The position numbers and the translations under genes were made by a program. Shown here one piece after another: positions 24,079 to 32,842 of a stretch of 64,000 bases of DNA. The notes under the pieces were generated by a model. The model ran no database searches, was not told the origin of the DNA, and saw nothing but the letters and a program-made list of their open reading frames with translations. Positions within the stretch are counted from its first letter, which is position 1, and the number at the start of each line of letters is the position of its first letter. Source of the stretch: Saprospiraceae bacterium (lineage in GTDB: Bacteria > Bacteroidota > Bacteroidia > Chitinophagales > Saprospiraceae); NCBI GenBank assembly GCA_016710115.1, contig JADJLN010000010.1, forward strand, positions 1-64,000, written 5' to 3'.

Positions 24079-24255
24079 GAAGAAAAGTGTTGGTAATTGA
24101 GCATCTCAAACGGATTCCCGAAAGCGATGTTACAAAAGAATAAACCAACGTATCCCTCGATCCGTCGAATTTCACACTTCCTTCACGTATGGGATACCCG
24201 GGTCGGACTGGTTCCCGGTTCCTTGTTCCTCGTTCCTCTTCCGCTTTTCGCCTTC

Positions 24256-24540
24256 CCTGCCTACCGGCAGGCAGGCGATTTCCCACTTCCCTGCCTCACC
24301 AGCAGGCAGGCGATTTCCGACTTTCTTCAAAACGCGAGATGCTCAAATTGAACGCAGATCATCGCATCTCCACACTCCACTCTCTACTCTTCACACCTTC
24401 CCACTTCCGATTTCCAAGTCTCTAAGTCTCCCTTTTAATCTTCGGTCTTACTTTCGAAATAACCCAATATCGAAATAACTCCTTCCGCCAAATTCAGGAA
24501 AGGTCACGATTTCCCACTTCCCTGCCTACCGGCAGGCAGG
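24256..24540. repeat. Three CCTGCC...GGCAGG palindromic repeats
   Basis: CCTGCCTACCGGCAGGCAGG occurs at 24,256-24,275 and 24,521-24,540, with a variant (CCTGCCTCACCAGCAGGCAGG type) at 24,290-24,310. Each is followed by CGATTTCC. They are short hairpin-forming repeats in non-coding DNA. Confidence 0.8.
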
Positions 24541-24546
24541 CGATTT

Positions 24547-24956
24547 CCCACTTCCGCATTCCGATTTTGAATTGGCCCAACATCCAACACCTTTTACCCT
24601 CCATTCCCTTGATATCCAATCCATCATCCTTCGGACAAAATAGACATATACGGCAGCTAAAGCAGCCGGTACGTTTCCGCCTTCCCACTTCCGCATTCCG
24701 ATTTTGAATTGGCCCGACATCCAACACCTTTTACCCTCCATTCCTTGATATCCAATCCATCATCCTTCGGACAAAATAGACACATACGGCAGCTAAAGCA
24801 GCCGGTACGTTTCCGCCTTCCCACTTCCGCATTCCGATTTTGAATTGGCCCAACATCCAACACCTTTTACCCTCCATTCCCTTGATATCCAATCCATCAT
24901 CCTTCGGACAAAATAGACACATACGGCAGCTAAAGCAGCCGGTACGTTTCCGCTTT
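24547..24956. repeat. Three tandem 136-bp non-coding repeats
   Basis: Units start at 24,547, 24,684 and 24,820 (CCCACTTCCGCATTCCGATT), with periods of 137 and 136 bp. The third is followed by a partial unit at 24,971. The units are nearly identical; single-base differences include a CATATACGG/CACATACGG change and a lost C. Each contains CGGCAGCTAAAGCAGCCG, a near-perfect inverted repeat. Open frames through them have no family features. The whole 24,079-25,046 gap has no supported gene. Confidence 0.85.
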
Positions 24957-25046
24957 CCGCTTTCCGCCTTCCCACTTCCGATTTCCAGTTATCCGTTTCG
25001 GTCCTTGATATTTCGATTTTGGAGCTTATTTGGAATTTGCTTTTTG

Positions 25047-25724
25047 TCATTTGCTGTTTTCCTTCCCTCCCACTACCACCACGATCTCCCCCCTCACCTT
25101 GTCCTGGGCATCATAATATGCGATCAATTCGTGTAGTGAACCCGGCTTCGTTTCCTCATGGAGTTTGCTGATCTCGCGGCAGACGGTCGCCTGTCGGTCC
25201 GGACCACAAAACTCGGCCAGCTCCTTCAGCAGCCGGACAAGTCGATGCGGACTTTCAAACATGCCGAACGTAAACGGATATTCCGCCAGCCACCTGATCC
25301 TCGTCTGCCGGCCCTTTTTGTGGGGCAAAAACCCTTCAAAATGAAACCGGTCACAAGGCAGTCCACTATGCACAAATGCCGGGATCACCGCGGTCGCACC
25401 CGGTAAACAGGTGACCATCACTCCGGCAAGATGACAGGCACGGATCAACAGATACCCCGCATCGGAAATACCCGGAGTACCCGCATCGGAAATCAACGCG
25501 AGATCCCGACCCGCCTGCAGTTCCTGGACCAGGGACTCCACAGACCGATGTTCATTGTGCGCGTGATAGGGACGAAGGGGGGTCGTGATCTCATAATGGT
25601 CCATCAGCCGGCGACTCACACGGGTATCCTCCGCCAGGATGAATTCGACCTCCTTCAGGATCCGGATCGCCCGCAAGGTCATATCCTCCAGATTGCCAAC
25701 CGGTGTAGGGACTATATACAGCAT
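25047..25724 (-). CDS. rsmI: 16S rRNA (cytidine(1402)-2'-O)-methyltransferase RsmI
   Basis: RsmI methylates the ribose of C1402 in 16S rRNA, in the decoding centre. The 225-residue protein has the tetrapyrrole-methylase fold signatures: PTPVGNLEDMTLRAIRIL at the start, AEDTRVSRRLMDH, the SAM-binding LISDAGTPGISDAGYLLI, PGATAVIPAFVHSGLPCDRF and FESPHRLVRLL. It lacks the C-terminal extension of the longer E. coli form, which is usual in Bacteroidota. The start at 25724 matches the family N-terminus MLYIVPTPVGNL. It stands alone on the minus strand beside the 136-bp repeat region. Confidence 0.95.
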   Translation of the reverse strand: MLYIVPTPVGNLEDMTLRAIRILKEVEFILAEDTRVSRRLMDHYEITTPLRPYHAHNEHRSVESLVQELQAGRDLALISDAGTPGISDAGYLLIRACHLAGVMVTCLPGATAVIPAFVHSGLPCDRFHFEGFLPHKKGRQTRIRWLAEYPFTFGMFESPHRLVRLLKELAEFCGPDRQATVCREISKLHEETKPGSLHELIAYYDAQDKVRGEIVVVVGGKENSK

Positions 25725-25970
25725 CCGTTCATTTGAGAAAGCAACGTCTTGCCATATGGCAAGACATACCCTGAATGAGCATGCAACCGCAGCCGGGCCA
25801 GATGCCGATCAGCTATTCTGTGGCGGGCATTGGCAACGATTCCATTCATAATCGGGTCTTTTTCTTAGGACAAAGATAGAGGGCAGGACCAGGACCGTCG
25901 GCATACCGACAAAATTGGCCTCATTTGTCTGTCCACATAACCGATTGTATATTCCCAACGTTATGTCGTA

Positions 25971-25978
25971 TATCTTCG
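25971..25978 (+). promoter_or_regulatory. Candidate -7 box for the gliding-type surface protein
   Basis: TATCTTCG, one base off TAnnTTTG, lies 20 bases before the ATG at 25999. A GATTG element (25,943-25,947) lies 23 bases upstream, near the expected -33 spacing. The rest of the 25,725-25,970 gap shows no gene. Confidence 0.45.
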
Positions 25979-25998
25979 TCATTGTTGCATAATCCGAT

Positions 25999-28900
25999 AT
26001 GTTTCGATCTTTTTACCTCATCATTGCTTTTCTTTCGGCCTGGATCAGCGTCTTTGCTCAACCAGCCAATGATGATTGTGCCAATGCCCAGATCCTGCCC
26101 GATGTCACCAACTGGTGCTCGGGATATGCAGCCTACACCAACGTCGGAGCGACACCATCGGGTTATGGCAGTCCCACCTGTATCGGGGGTGCACTGAATG
26201 ATGTATGGTTCACCTTTGTTGCTCAGGCGACGGATATTTCCATCATCGTCAACGGAAGCACCGGTACAGGAAGCGGAGGTACATTGCTCAATCCGCGGGT
26301 CGTGTTGTACTCCGGGGTTTGCGGCGGGGTCATCAATGAACTCGAATGCGGCCAGTCGAATTTCAATCATATTATCGAGATCTACAAAGGCGGACTCATC
26401 ATCGGTGAAACCTATCTGATCCGCGTGATGAGTGTGATTGCAACCGGCGGCACATTTGAACTCTGTATCAACAACTACAATTCTCCGGTTGAGCCCACTT
26501 CCGATTGCCCTCAGGCTTCCATACTGTGCGACAAATCCCCGTTTGTGGTGCAGTCTGTGACCGGTGCCGGATCGGATATCACCGAACTGGATGATGCCAC
26601 CTGTTTCAATAACGGCTCTCCCTCCGTCAACAATGAAAGTAATTCCACCTGGTTTACCTGGATCTGCGATCAGGCCGGTCCGTTGGAATTTACCCTGACA
26701 CCCAATAACCCATCTGACGACATTGATTTTGTCCTCTACGAATTGCCTAACGGTATCGCAGATTGCAACAATAAAAAGGTACTGCGCTGTATGGCTTCGG
26801 GTGACTTTGTCTTTCCCAGCAAATGCATGGGGCCGACCGGATTGAAAGCGGGCGAAACCGATATCAGCGAACCGGCAGGCTGTGCCAATGCCAACCAGTC
26901 CAACTTCCTGGCTCCCCTGCTCATGGAAGCAGGCAAGACCTATGCCCTCGGCATCAATAATTTCACATCAACAGGAAATGGATTTTCGGTCGAGTGGGGC
27001 GGCACAGGCACCTTTCGTGGGCCTGAAGCGGCATTTGTTACGCTTCCCTCCAAACCCGGCTATTGTATTGGCGAGGCCATCCAATTCCAGGATGCATCCA
27101 CGTTTGAGCTGGGGCAGATCATCAGTTACACCTGGTATTTTGGATTGGGTTCATCTCCATCCACCGCCACCGGACCCGGCTGGCCTGTTCAGCACGAAGT
27201 GACGTATAGTACCGCTGGCACGAAGTCCATTGCACTGGTCGTCGAGACCAATCTGGGATGTATCGTCACCACTGTGCAGACAGTCAACATTGGTACGTGC
27301 TGCGATGATTTCAATGCGATGCATGTCGTGGAAGATCTCACCCACCTGGATTGTTTTGGCGACAGTGACGGTGCTATCGACCTGACGGTGACCAGTGCGA
27401 CGCCCACGGCGTATCAGTGGACGACAGGTCAGACACTGCAGGATATTGCGATGCTTTCCGCAGGGTCATACACGGTTACGATCACGAATGAAGCCACATG
27501 CGATACAGTCCTCACGTATGAAATTACCAGTCCGCCGTTAATCGAAGGCAATCCATTGATCACCAAACCTACCTGCGATGGCGGACAGGATGGAGCCATC
27601 CTCCTCCAGACAACCGGAGGGGTGCCTCCCTACCTCTACGACTGGCAGGACGGCAGCGGATTTGTCACCAGCAACTCGTTGACAAACATCCCGGTGGGGC
27701 TGTATTTCGTGACCATTCGCGATGCCAACGATTGTGAAGTCACGCTTGCCGTGGATGTCCGTGAACTGGAATTATTGCTCGATCCGGCCATCCAGGCGGT
27801 TGTCGAACCGTCCTGTTTCGGATACAGTGATGGTCAGATCACGATGACCATCATCAATGGCCTGCCTCCCTATGAATACAATTTCAACAATACCGGCTGG
27901 ACCACCAATAACAGCTTCTCCGGCCTTTCGGCAACCACATCCTACACGGTGGAAGTACGTGATGCCAACAATTGTATCGGGTATTTTGTGTTCCATATCG
28001 GAGAGCCTGATCCACTGGTCGTCGATGTTACTGGCACGGATATTTCCTGCTTTGGAGCCGATGATGGTCAGATCCAGGCAACGGTAACCGGGGGCACGGA
28101 GCCCTATGCCTATTTGTGGAGTGATGGCCAGACAGATGATCTGGCGACTGGTCTGCCGCCGGGATCCTACATGGTCACCGTCACAGATGATCATGGTTGT
28201 ACGGCAGTCAACGGGACAAATCTGATCCAGCCTCCTCAACTCTTTCTCGACCTGGTGGAGGTGATCGATGTCCGGTGTTTTGGTGAAGCCAACGGAAGCC
28301 TGACCGTGTCTGGTACGGGAGGGACACCAGGGTACCTTTACAGTATTGATGGCGGACCTTTTCAAGGGCTTCCCGCCTTTGAAAATCTCAAGGCAGGCGA
28401 CTATGCAGTCACGGTCATGGATGAGCAGGGCTGCCAGACAACGATCATTGTGACAGTCAATCAACCACCACCCCTGCTGGTGGATGCAGGAGCGGATGTG
28501 ACGATCGACCTCGGTTATTCCACGCCGCTGTCGTCTACGGTCAGTCCACCTTTCACACCGGTGTCGACCTTATGGACACCGGTGGATTCGCTGGTGTGCG
28601 AAACATGTTCGGACATAGATGTTGCACCGGTGAACACAACCACATTTACCGTGACCATTGTCGATTCTTCGGGATGTATGGCATCTGACATGGTGACGGT
28701 GATCGTCAACAAGATCCGGGATATCTATATTCCGAATGCCTTTTCACCGGATGGAAATGGGATAAACGATGTCTTCACGATCTATGGCGGAATAGCGGCC
28801 GAATCGGTTCTGGTCTTCAGGATCTACAACCGGTGGGGAGGACTTATTTACGAAGGGACCAATTTCCCACTCAACAGTGAATCGGATGGATGGAGAGGGA

Positions 28901-29010
28901 TCTATAAAGGGGAATATCTCAACCCGGATGTCTTTGCCTTTTATGCCCTGATCCGGTTTATCGATGATGAGGAGATCATTTACAAAGGCGACATTCAACT
29001 CACCCGGTAA
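25999..29010 (+). CDS. Large secreted adhesin-like protein with gliding-motility (T9SS type B) C-terminus
   Basis: This 1,003-residue surface protein starts with a signal peptide (MFRSFYLIIAFLSAWISVFAQ). Two beta-sandwich domains follow, each beginning CANAQ/CPQAS and containing NDVWFTF/STWFTWIC motifs. A PKD-like domain (ISYTWYFGLGSS) and about five SprB-type repeats come next (DCFGDSDGAIDLTVTSATPT; CFGADDGQIQATVTGGTEPY). It ends with the gliding-motility C-terminal domain (IYIPNAFSPDGNGINDVFTI, VFRIYNRWGGLIYEG), a T9SS type B sorting signal. The family includes SprB-like adhesins and enzymes carried on the cell surface. No catalytic domain was seen, so an adhesive or structural role is likely. 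It converges with the XRE regulator gene and overlaps it by 11 bases. Confidence 0.9.
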   Translation: MFRSFYLIIAFLSAWISVFAQPANDDCANAQILPDVTNWCSGYAAYTNVGATPSGYGSPTCIGGALNDVWFTFVAQATDISIIVNGSTGTGSGGTLLNPRVVLYSGVCGGVINELECGQSNFNHIIEIYKGGLIIGETYLIRVMSVIATGGTFELCINNYNSPVEPTSDCPQASILCDKSPFVVQSVTGAGSDITELDDATCFNNGSPSVNNESNSTWFTWICDQAGPLEFTLTPNNPSDDIDFVLYELPNGIADCNNKKVLRCMASGDFVFPSKCMGPTGLKAGETDISEPAGCANANQSNFLAPLLMEAGKTYALGINNFTSTGNGFSVEWGGTGTFRGPEAAFVTLPSKPGYCIGEAIQFQDASTFELGQIISYTWYFGLGSSPSTATGPGWPVQHEVTYSTAGTKSIALVVETNLGCIVTTVQTVNIGTCCDDFNAMHVVEDLTHLDCFGDSDGAIDLTVTSATPTAYQWTTGQTLQDIAMLSAGSYTVTITNEATCDTVLTYEITSPPLIEGNPLITKPTCDGGQDGAILLQTTGGVPPYLYDWQDGSGFVTSNSLTNIPVGLYFVTIRDANDCEVTLAVDVRELELLLDPAIQAVVEPSCFGYSDGQITMTIINGLPPYEYNFNNTGWTTNNSFSGLSATTSYTVEVRDANNCIGYFVFHIGEPDPLVVDVTGTDISCFGADDGQIQATVTGGTEPYAYLWSDGQTDDLATGLPPGSYMVTVTDDHGCTAVNGTNLIQPPQLFLDLVEVIDVRCFGEANGSLTVSGTGGTPGYLYSIDGGPFQGLPAFENLKAGDYAVTVMDEQGCQTTIIVTVNQPPPLLVDAGADVTIDLGYSTPLSSTVSPPFTPVSTLWTPVDSLVCETCSDIDVAPVNTTTFTVTIVDSSGCMASDMVTVIVNKIRDIYIPNAFSPDGNGINDVFTIYGGIAAESVLVFRIYNRWGGLIYEGTNFPLNSESDGWRGIYKGEYLNPDVFAFYALIRFIDDEEIIYKGDIQLTR

Positions 29011-30196
29011 TCTTTTTAATCCGATCGCGAATGGCCTGACGCTGCTGTTTTCGCTGAAGAACGACCGGTGGTGCTGCCCGTTCTGAGCAAGACATGATCG
29101 CACAGCGTTCGCAGGTCAGGTTGACCATTTTGGAGGGGATGGCTGGATCGTCCATAAACCGGAAATATTTGCGCGATTGGCGGTCGATCCGTACACCGAT
29201 CATGACACCCACAAATTCATCAGGCCGGAAGGAAGAAGCCCGTGCCAATCCGAGACATAAATAGGATTCCTTTCCGTCATGGAAACCGGCTCTCATCAGC
29301 CCCGTTTTTGGCTCAGTTATCCCTGATTCCATCACTTCCCGGATCAATTGTGTAGATAACCAGCGCCGACAATATTCCTCGTTCAATCTTCCGGCATATT
29401 GGCGATCCTCCCGATGTAAATGCAACTCCTTGTCCAGCCGGTATTGCTGATCATCAGCCCGGAAGACAAGCCGTTGAAAGAACACATGATCCAGCTTCCA
29501 ATGAGCCGTAATCACGTTAAATCGCTGCAGGAGCACATCGGGGCTGACGCCGTATGCAGTCATCCATCGGAGCAGAATGTCATTGTCAAAAGTGATTGAC
29601 GCACATGCGGCCTCCAGTTCTCTGAGAAAGGAGTGTTCTTCGATCATCAGGGCCACGGCAAAATACCCGGCTTTGAAGTTGTTTAATACCTGCTGAAACG
29701 TCGTGATGGATTGGGAAGTCGATGCGAAGGGACGAGGATCCAGTTGTAAAAAATGAAACCCGATCTCCTTGCTGATCTGGAATGCGGTCTGTTCGGTTGA
29801 CAGATGGGCATTCAGGAGTAATTCACGCGATTTTGGAAGATAGACGGATCGTAAATGTTCAAGCTCAGGGTATTGATTGAGTCCGTCCGGGATCATGCGG
29901 ATGCCATATTCGTTGATCAATATCCGTTTGAGTTGGGCCAGTGTGAGGGGTGCGACCGGGTGGAGACCGAATTGGGCCCGGCATGCTCTGGCAGCCTCTT
30001 CCAGTTCCGGAAAATAATTGTTGTTGAGTCCTGGTAGGCCCGCATGGCTGACAGGTAGAAGTGGTCCTCCCCCGGGCATGGTTTTGGGCCAGTTCGACCA
30101 GGGAGGAAACAAAGGCATTGATCTGGAGAGGAGCACTGGCCAGGAGTTCAAGCAATCGACTGAGGTCGATCCCGAACATATCCAGGGGCAGTTCAT
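29000..30196 (-). CDS. XRE-family regulator with IrrE-like domain, C-terminal piece
   Basis: From about 30,070 this frame carries the middle and end of a regulator whose HTH lies in the next piece. It contains an M78/IrrE-like region (RILINEYGIRMIPDGLNQYP; STEQTAFQISKEIGFHFLQL) in which the usual HExxH zinc motif is missing. A large C-terminal effector domain ends in a Cys cluster (LTCERCAIMSC). This layout is that of short-chain fatty-acyl regulators (ScfR/RamB/MdeR type), which sense acyl-CoA-related signals. The first 40 codons of the open frame are out-of-frame sequence. Full protein length is about 485 residues. Confidence 0.8.
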   Translation of the reverse strand: MNCPWICSGSTSVDCLNSWPVLLSRSMPLFPPWSNWPKTMPGGGPLLPVSHAGLPGLNNNYFPELEEAARACRAQFGLHPVAPLTLAQLKRILINEYGIRMIPDGLNQYPELEHLRSVYLPKSRELLLNAHLSTEQTAFQISKEIGFHFLQLDPRPFASTSQSITTFQQVLNNFKAGYFAVALMIEEHSFLRELEAACASITFDNDILLRWMTAYGVSPDVLLQRFNVITAHWKLDHVFFQRLVFRADDQQYRLDKELHLHREDRQYAGRLNEEYCRRWLSTQLIREVMESGITEPKTGLMRAGFHDGKESYLCLGLARASSFRPDEFVGVMIGVRIDRQSRKYFRFMDDPAIPSKMVNLTCERCAIMSCSERAAPPVVLQRKQQRQAIRDRIKKITG

Positions 30197-30464
30197 TCAG
30201 AAAATTGGATCGCAACAAGGAGGCGACTGGCGCCAGATGGGGTCCGGGATCTTCGCTGAGGAGCCATTCAGGTGTAACTGAAAGCGTGGCGGCCAACGCG
30301 GCCAGTTTTTCCGGGCGGGGGGTTTTTTTCCCTTTTTCGATCTCGTTCAGATAAGACCCGGAAAGACCTGTTTTTGCCGATAATTCAGCAAAGGAAAGAC
30401 CCGATTCCTGCCGAAGATGGCGGATTTTTAACCCGAGCAGGATCCGATCTGTGAAGGTGGCCAT
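29865..30464 (-). CDS. XRE-family regulator, N-terminal HTH piece
   Basis: Residues 1-130 hold a helix-turn-helix XRE domain (RILLGLKIRHLRQESGLSFA; TGLSGSYLNEIEKGKKTP) followed by a linker. The run of five Cs at 30,069-30,073 carries one base too many or too few, so the frame is lost after ELAQNHARG. The remaining 70 codons are not real. The frame continues as GPLLPVSHAGLPGLNNNYFP in the 29000-30196 piece. The ATG at 30464 lies only four bases from a perfect TATCTTTG box. The multiheme cytochrome gene is divergent from it and may be a target. Confidence 0.85.
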   Translation of the reverse strand: MATFTDRILLGLKIRHLRQESGLSFAELSAKTGLSGSYLNEIEKGKKTPRPEKLAALAATLSVTPEWLLSEDPGPHLAPVASLLRSNFLNELPLDMFGIDLSRLLELLASAPLQINAFVSSLVELAQNHARGRTTSTCQPCGPTRTQQQLFSGTGRGCQSMPGPIRSPPGRTPHTGPTQTDIDQRIWHPHDPGRTQSIP

Positions 30465-30468
30465 TGCT

Positions 30469-30476
30469 CAAAGATA
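30469..30476 (-). promoter_or_regulatory. -7 box adjacent to the XRE regulator start
   Basis: TATCTTTG (minus strand) is a perfect TAnnTTTG match ending four bases before the ATG at 30464. Transcription would then start at or next to the start codon. Confidence 0.65.
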
Positions 30477-30634
30477 CGAGAAACGAATGGTCGGTATCAG
30501 TAACCTCTATTCCCTGTATTGTCGGAAGACCAGGGCCGAATCCCCAATTCGGGAATGGCATTTGGCTGGCAAACGATCTGATTTCCGGCATCTGTGGACA
30601 CCGGTCAGCGAGCGGAGTTCGCTATCTTCACCCC

Positions 30635-32464
30635 ATGCGTCCGACCTCGTGGATAGTGTTCATTTTTCTTGCTTTTTCCGGGGCAGTACTCCTGTTGGGA
30701 AGGTGTTCACCCGGAACGGAGATCGAAACGCCTGCCTTTCTCAATCTGGCAGATTCGGTCGAATATGTGGGGATGCAAACCTGCCGTTCCTGCCATGCCC
30801 AGATTTACGATTCCTATATCCGTACAGGCATGGGGCGTTCCTGGCGGAGTGCATCAGCGGCAACCAGTAATGCGACTTTCGGGGTGCATACGGTTGTTTA
30901 TGACAGCATCAGCAATTTCTATTATGCACCCTTCCTGGTTGACTCCATGCTCTATGTCCGTGAATTTCGGCTTTCAGGCAGAGATACCGCTCACAACCGA
31001 TTGGAGCGAGTCGATTATATCGTTGGGTCGGGCCATCACACCAACTCGCATATCACCAGCAGAAACGGATATATCTATCAGGTGCCCATCACCTTTTATA
31101 CCCAGGAAAAACGATGGGATCTGGCTCCCGGATTTCAAGGGGGCGCCAACAGCCGATTCAGTCGGATCCTGAATACGGAATGTGTGACCTGCCACAATCA
31201 TTTTCCGGGACATGTCAGCGGTTCGGAGAACAAGTTTTTCAAGATGCCTGAGGGGATCGAATGCGAACGATGTCACGGTCCCGGAGCACTGCATGTGAAA
31301 GCCAAACTGGCGGGAGAGATCGTCGACACATCCCGGATGGCTGACCTGACGATTGTCAATCCGAGGCGGTTGCCCAGAGATCGGGTAACGGACCTGTGCC
31401 AGCGTTGTCATCTCCAGGGTATTGCCGTTTTACAACCGGGAAAATCGTTCTTCGACTTCAAACCGGGGATGGTGCTCAGCGATGTCATGAATATCTTTCT
31501 GCCCCGATATTCGGATTCAGACCAACGATTTATAATGGCTTCCCAAGCAGATCGCCTTCGTCTCAGTGAGTGTTATCAGCAGAGTACTTCCCTCACCTGT
31601 ATCACATGTCATCATCCGCATATTTCCGTGGCAGAAACAGGAAGGGAAAAATATAATCAGCCCTGTAAGACATGCCATTCGGGTAAGGGGAAAAAGATGT
31701 GTTCTGCTCCTGTTGCCGAGCGAAAAACAAAGGGGGATGATTGTGCCGAATGCCACATGCCACCTTCAGGCAGTATTGATATTCCGCATGTGCGGATCAC
31801 GGATCATTTTATCCGAAAGGTGTATCAAAAACAAGTACCCGGTGAGCAGGAACGCGGTCGGTTTTTAGGTCTCGAACTGTTGACAAAAATAAAGGCCTCA
31901 CCCCTTGAAATGGCGGAGGGATATCTCGCCTTGTTTGACAAATTTGTGGCTGACCCGGCTATGTTGGACTCAGCCGATGTATGGCTAAAACGGGATCACT
32001 CCCGTGAAACGGACCGACAGTTGGCTGCGACTGTACACCTTCTTTTTGCTCGTGAGAACTACCGGGCACTGAGTGGTTGGGCGGACAGTCGGGATACCGT
32101 CAGACTGGACGGATGGACTGCCTATCGGATCGGTGAGGGTTGTCTGAAAATGCAGCGACCTCAACGTGCGGCAACCTTTCTCAAGCGAGCGGTCAGCCAG
32201 GCACCCTACAATCTTGAATTTCTGGAAAAATATGCTCTGTCGCTCGGGTTGCTGGGTCAGCTGGAGGCCGGTGAACGCCTGCTTCGCAAGGTGATCCTCG
32301 AAGATCCGAAGCGGCCGTTGGCATTGACCAATCTCGGTTATTTCAGGGCCTTGCAGGGAGACCTTGTATCGGCCCGGGCGTATTACCAGAAAGCCCTGTC
32401 CCTGGACCCGGATTTTCAGCAGGCCAGCGAAAATCTCCGGGCACTGCGTGCGCTCAAGAAATGA
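30635..32464 (+). CDS. Heptaheme cytochrome c-TPR lipoprotein
   Basis: This 609-residue protein starts with a lipoprotein signal (FLAFSGAVLLLGRC, Cys24). It has seven CxxCH heme-binding motifs: CRSCH, CVTCH, CERCH, CQRCH, CITCH, CKTCH and CAECH. The first sits in YVGMQTCRSCHAQIYDSYIR, as in cytochrome c554-like families. The last 200 residues are TPR helices (GLLGQLEAGERLLRKVILED; LQGDLVSARAYYQKALSLDP). It probably transfers electrons at the periplasmic or outer face; its partners are unknown. The ATG at 30635 is preferred because it starts the signal peptide; the longer open frame upstream has no similarity. A TATCTTCA element ends four bases before this ATG. Confidence 0.88.
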   Translation: MRPTSWIVFIFLAFSGAVLLLGRCSPGTEIETPAFLNLADSVEYVGMQTCRSCHAQIYDSYIRTGMGRSWRSASAATSNATFGVHTVVYDSISNFYYAPFLVDSMLYVREFRLSGRDTAHNRLERVDYIVGSGHHTNSHITSRNGYIYQVPITFYTQEKRWDLAPGFQGGANSRFSRILNTECVTCHNHFPGHVSGSENKFFKMPEGIECERCHGPGALHVKAKLAGEIVDTSRMADLTIVNPRRLPRDRVTDLCQRCHLQGIAVLQPGKSFFDFKPGMVLSDVMNIFLPRYSDSDQRFIMASQADRLRLSECYQQSTSLTCITCHHPHISVAETGREKYNQPCKTCHSGKGKKMCSAPVAERKTKGDDCAECHMPPSGSIDIPHVRITDHFIRKVYQKQVPGEQERGRFLGLELLTKIKASPLEMAEGYLALFDKFVADPAMLDSADVWLKRDHSRETDRQLAATVHLLFARENYRALSGWADSRDTVRLDGWTAYRIGEGCLKMQRPQRAATFLKRAVSQAPYNLEFLEKYALSLGLLGQLEAGERLLRKVILEDPKRPLALTNLGYFRALQGDLVSARAYYQKALSLDPDFQQASENLRALRALKK

Positions 32465-32524
32465 CCGCTCGCAGTGCCCGGAGTTAATAAGACAGCTCCA
32501 ATCTCTCGAGTGCTTTTCTCCTCC

Positions 32525-32580
32525 CCCCTCATAACCCCCCTCATAACCTCATAACCTCCCCCCTCAAAACCTCATAACCT
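32525..32580. repeat. C/T-rich CCTCATAA tract
   Basis: Repeats of CCTCATAAC and CCCCCCTCATAAC run downstream of the cytochrome gene. A similar tract (32,800-32,835) abuts the stop codon of phaB, and a longer array occurs at 36,654-36,703. Confidence 0.7.
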
Positions 32581-32614
32581 CCTCCTGGTCTGGCAGGAGT
32601 GATAACCTCACCCC

Positions 32615-32680
32615 CGGACGATTCCGCTCTTAAAGCGGAATGTCTGGATCCAGACATCCCGCTAAAGGCGGGATCGTCTG
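32615..32680. other. Cloverleaf-like cluster of palindromes
   Basis: An outer stem GACGAT (32,617-32,622) with ATCGTC (32,673-32,678) encloses three hairpins. These are ATTCCGCT/AGCGGAAT (32,621-32,641), the 16-base palindrome TGTCTGGATCCAGACA (32,641-32,656), and ATCCCGC/GCGGGAT (32,656-32,674). The geometry is a four-way junction. It is non-coding and is not a tRNA (no anticodon or T-loop features). Confidence 0.75.
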
Positions 32681-32722
32681 GGCCTGACCCCTCTCCTGGA
32701 AAAGGAGAGGGGTCAGGCCCAG
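32678..32722. terminator. Perfect 20-bp hairpin between the cytochrome and phaB genes
   Basis: The arms at 32,678-32,697 and 32,703-32,722 are perfect complements with a GGAAA loop. The centre of each arm is CCTGACCCCTCTCC/GGAGAGGGGTCAGG. It lies between the convergent cytochrome and phaB genes and could stop transcription, but no T run follows on either strand. It may instead be part of the neighbouring palindromic element. Confidence 0.45.
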
Positions 32723-32842
32723 TGTTATGAACGGACTCATTCATCAGGATCAACTTATTATGATCCTTACCTCCTCATTCTTTTACTCTCCACTCCTTCC
32801 TCATAACCTCCCCCCTCATAACCTCATAACCTCCTCCTCCAC

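Noticed and set aside
24547..24956. CRISPR array
   Set aside because: Units are 136 bp and contiguous with no spacers; no cas genes were seen.
24079..25046. Several short minus-strand open frames across the 136-bp repeats
   Set aside because: They are repeats of the same translation with no family similarity and shift with the unit boundaries.
32617..32678. tRNA gene
   Set aside because: The cloverleaf-like fold lacks the T-loop GTTCGA, a 7-bp acceptor stem and an anticodon stem-loop of the right size.
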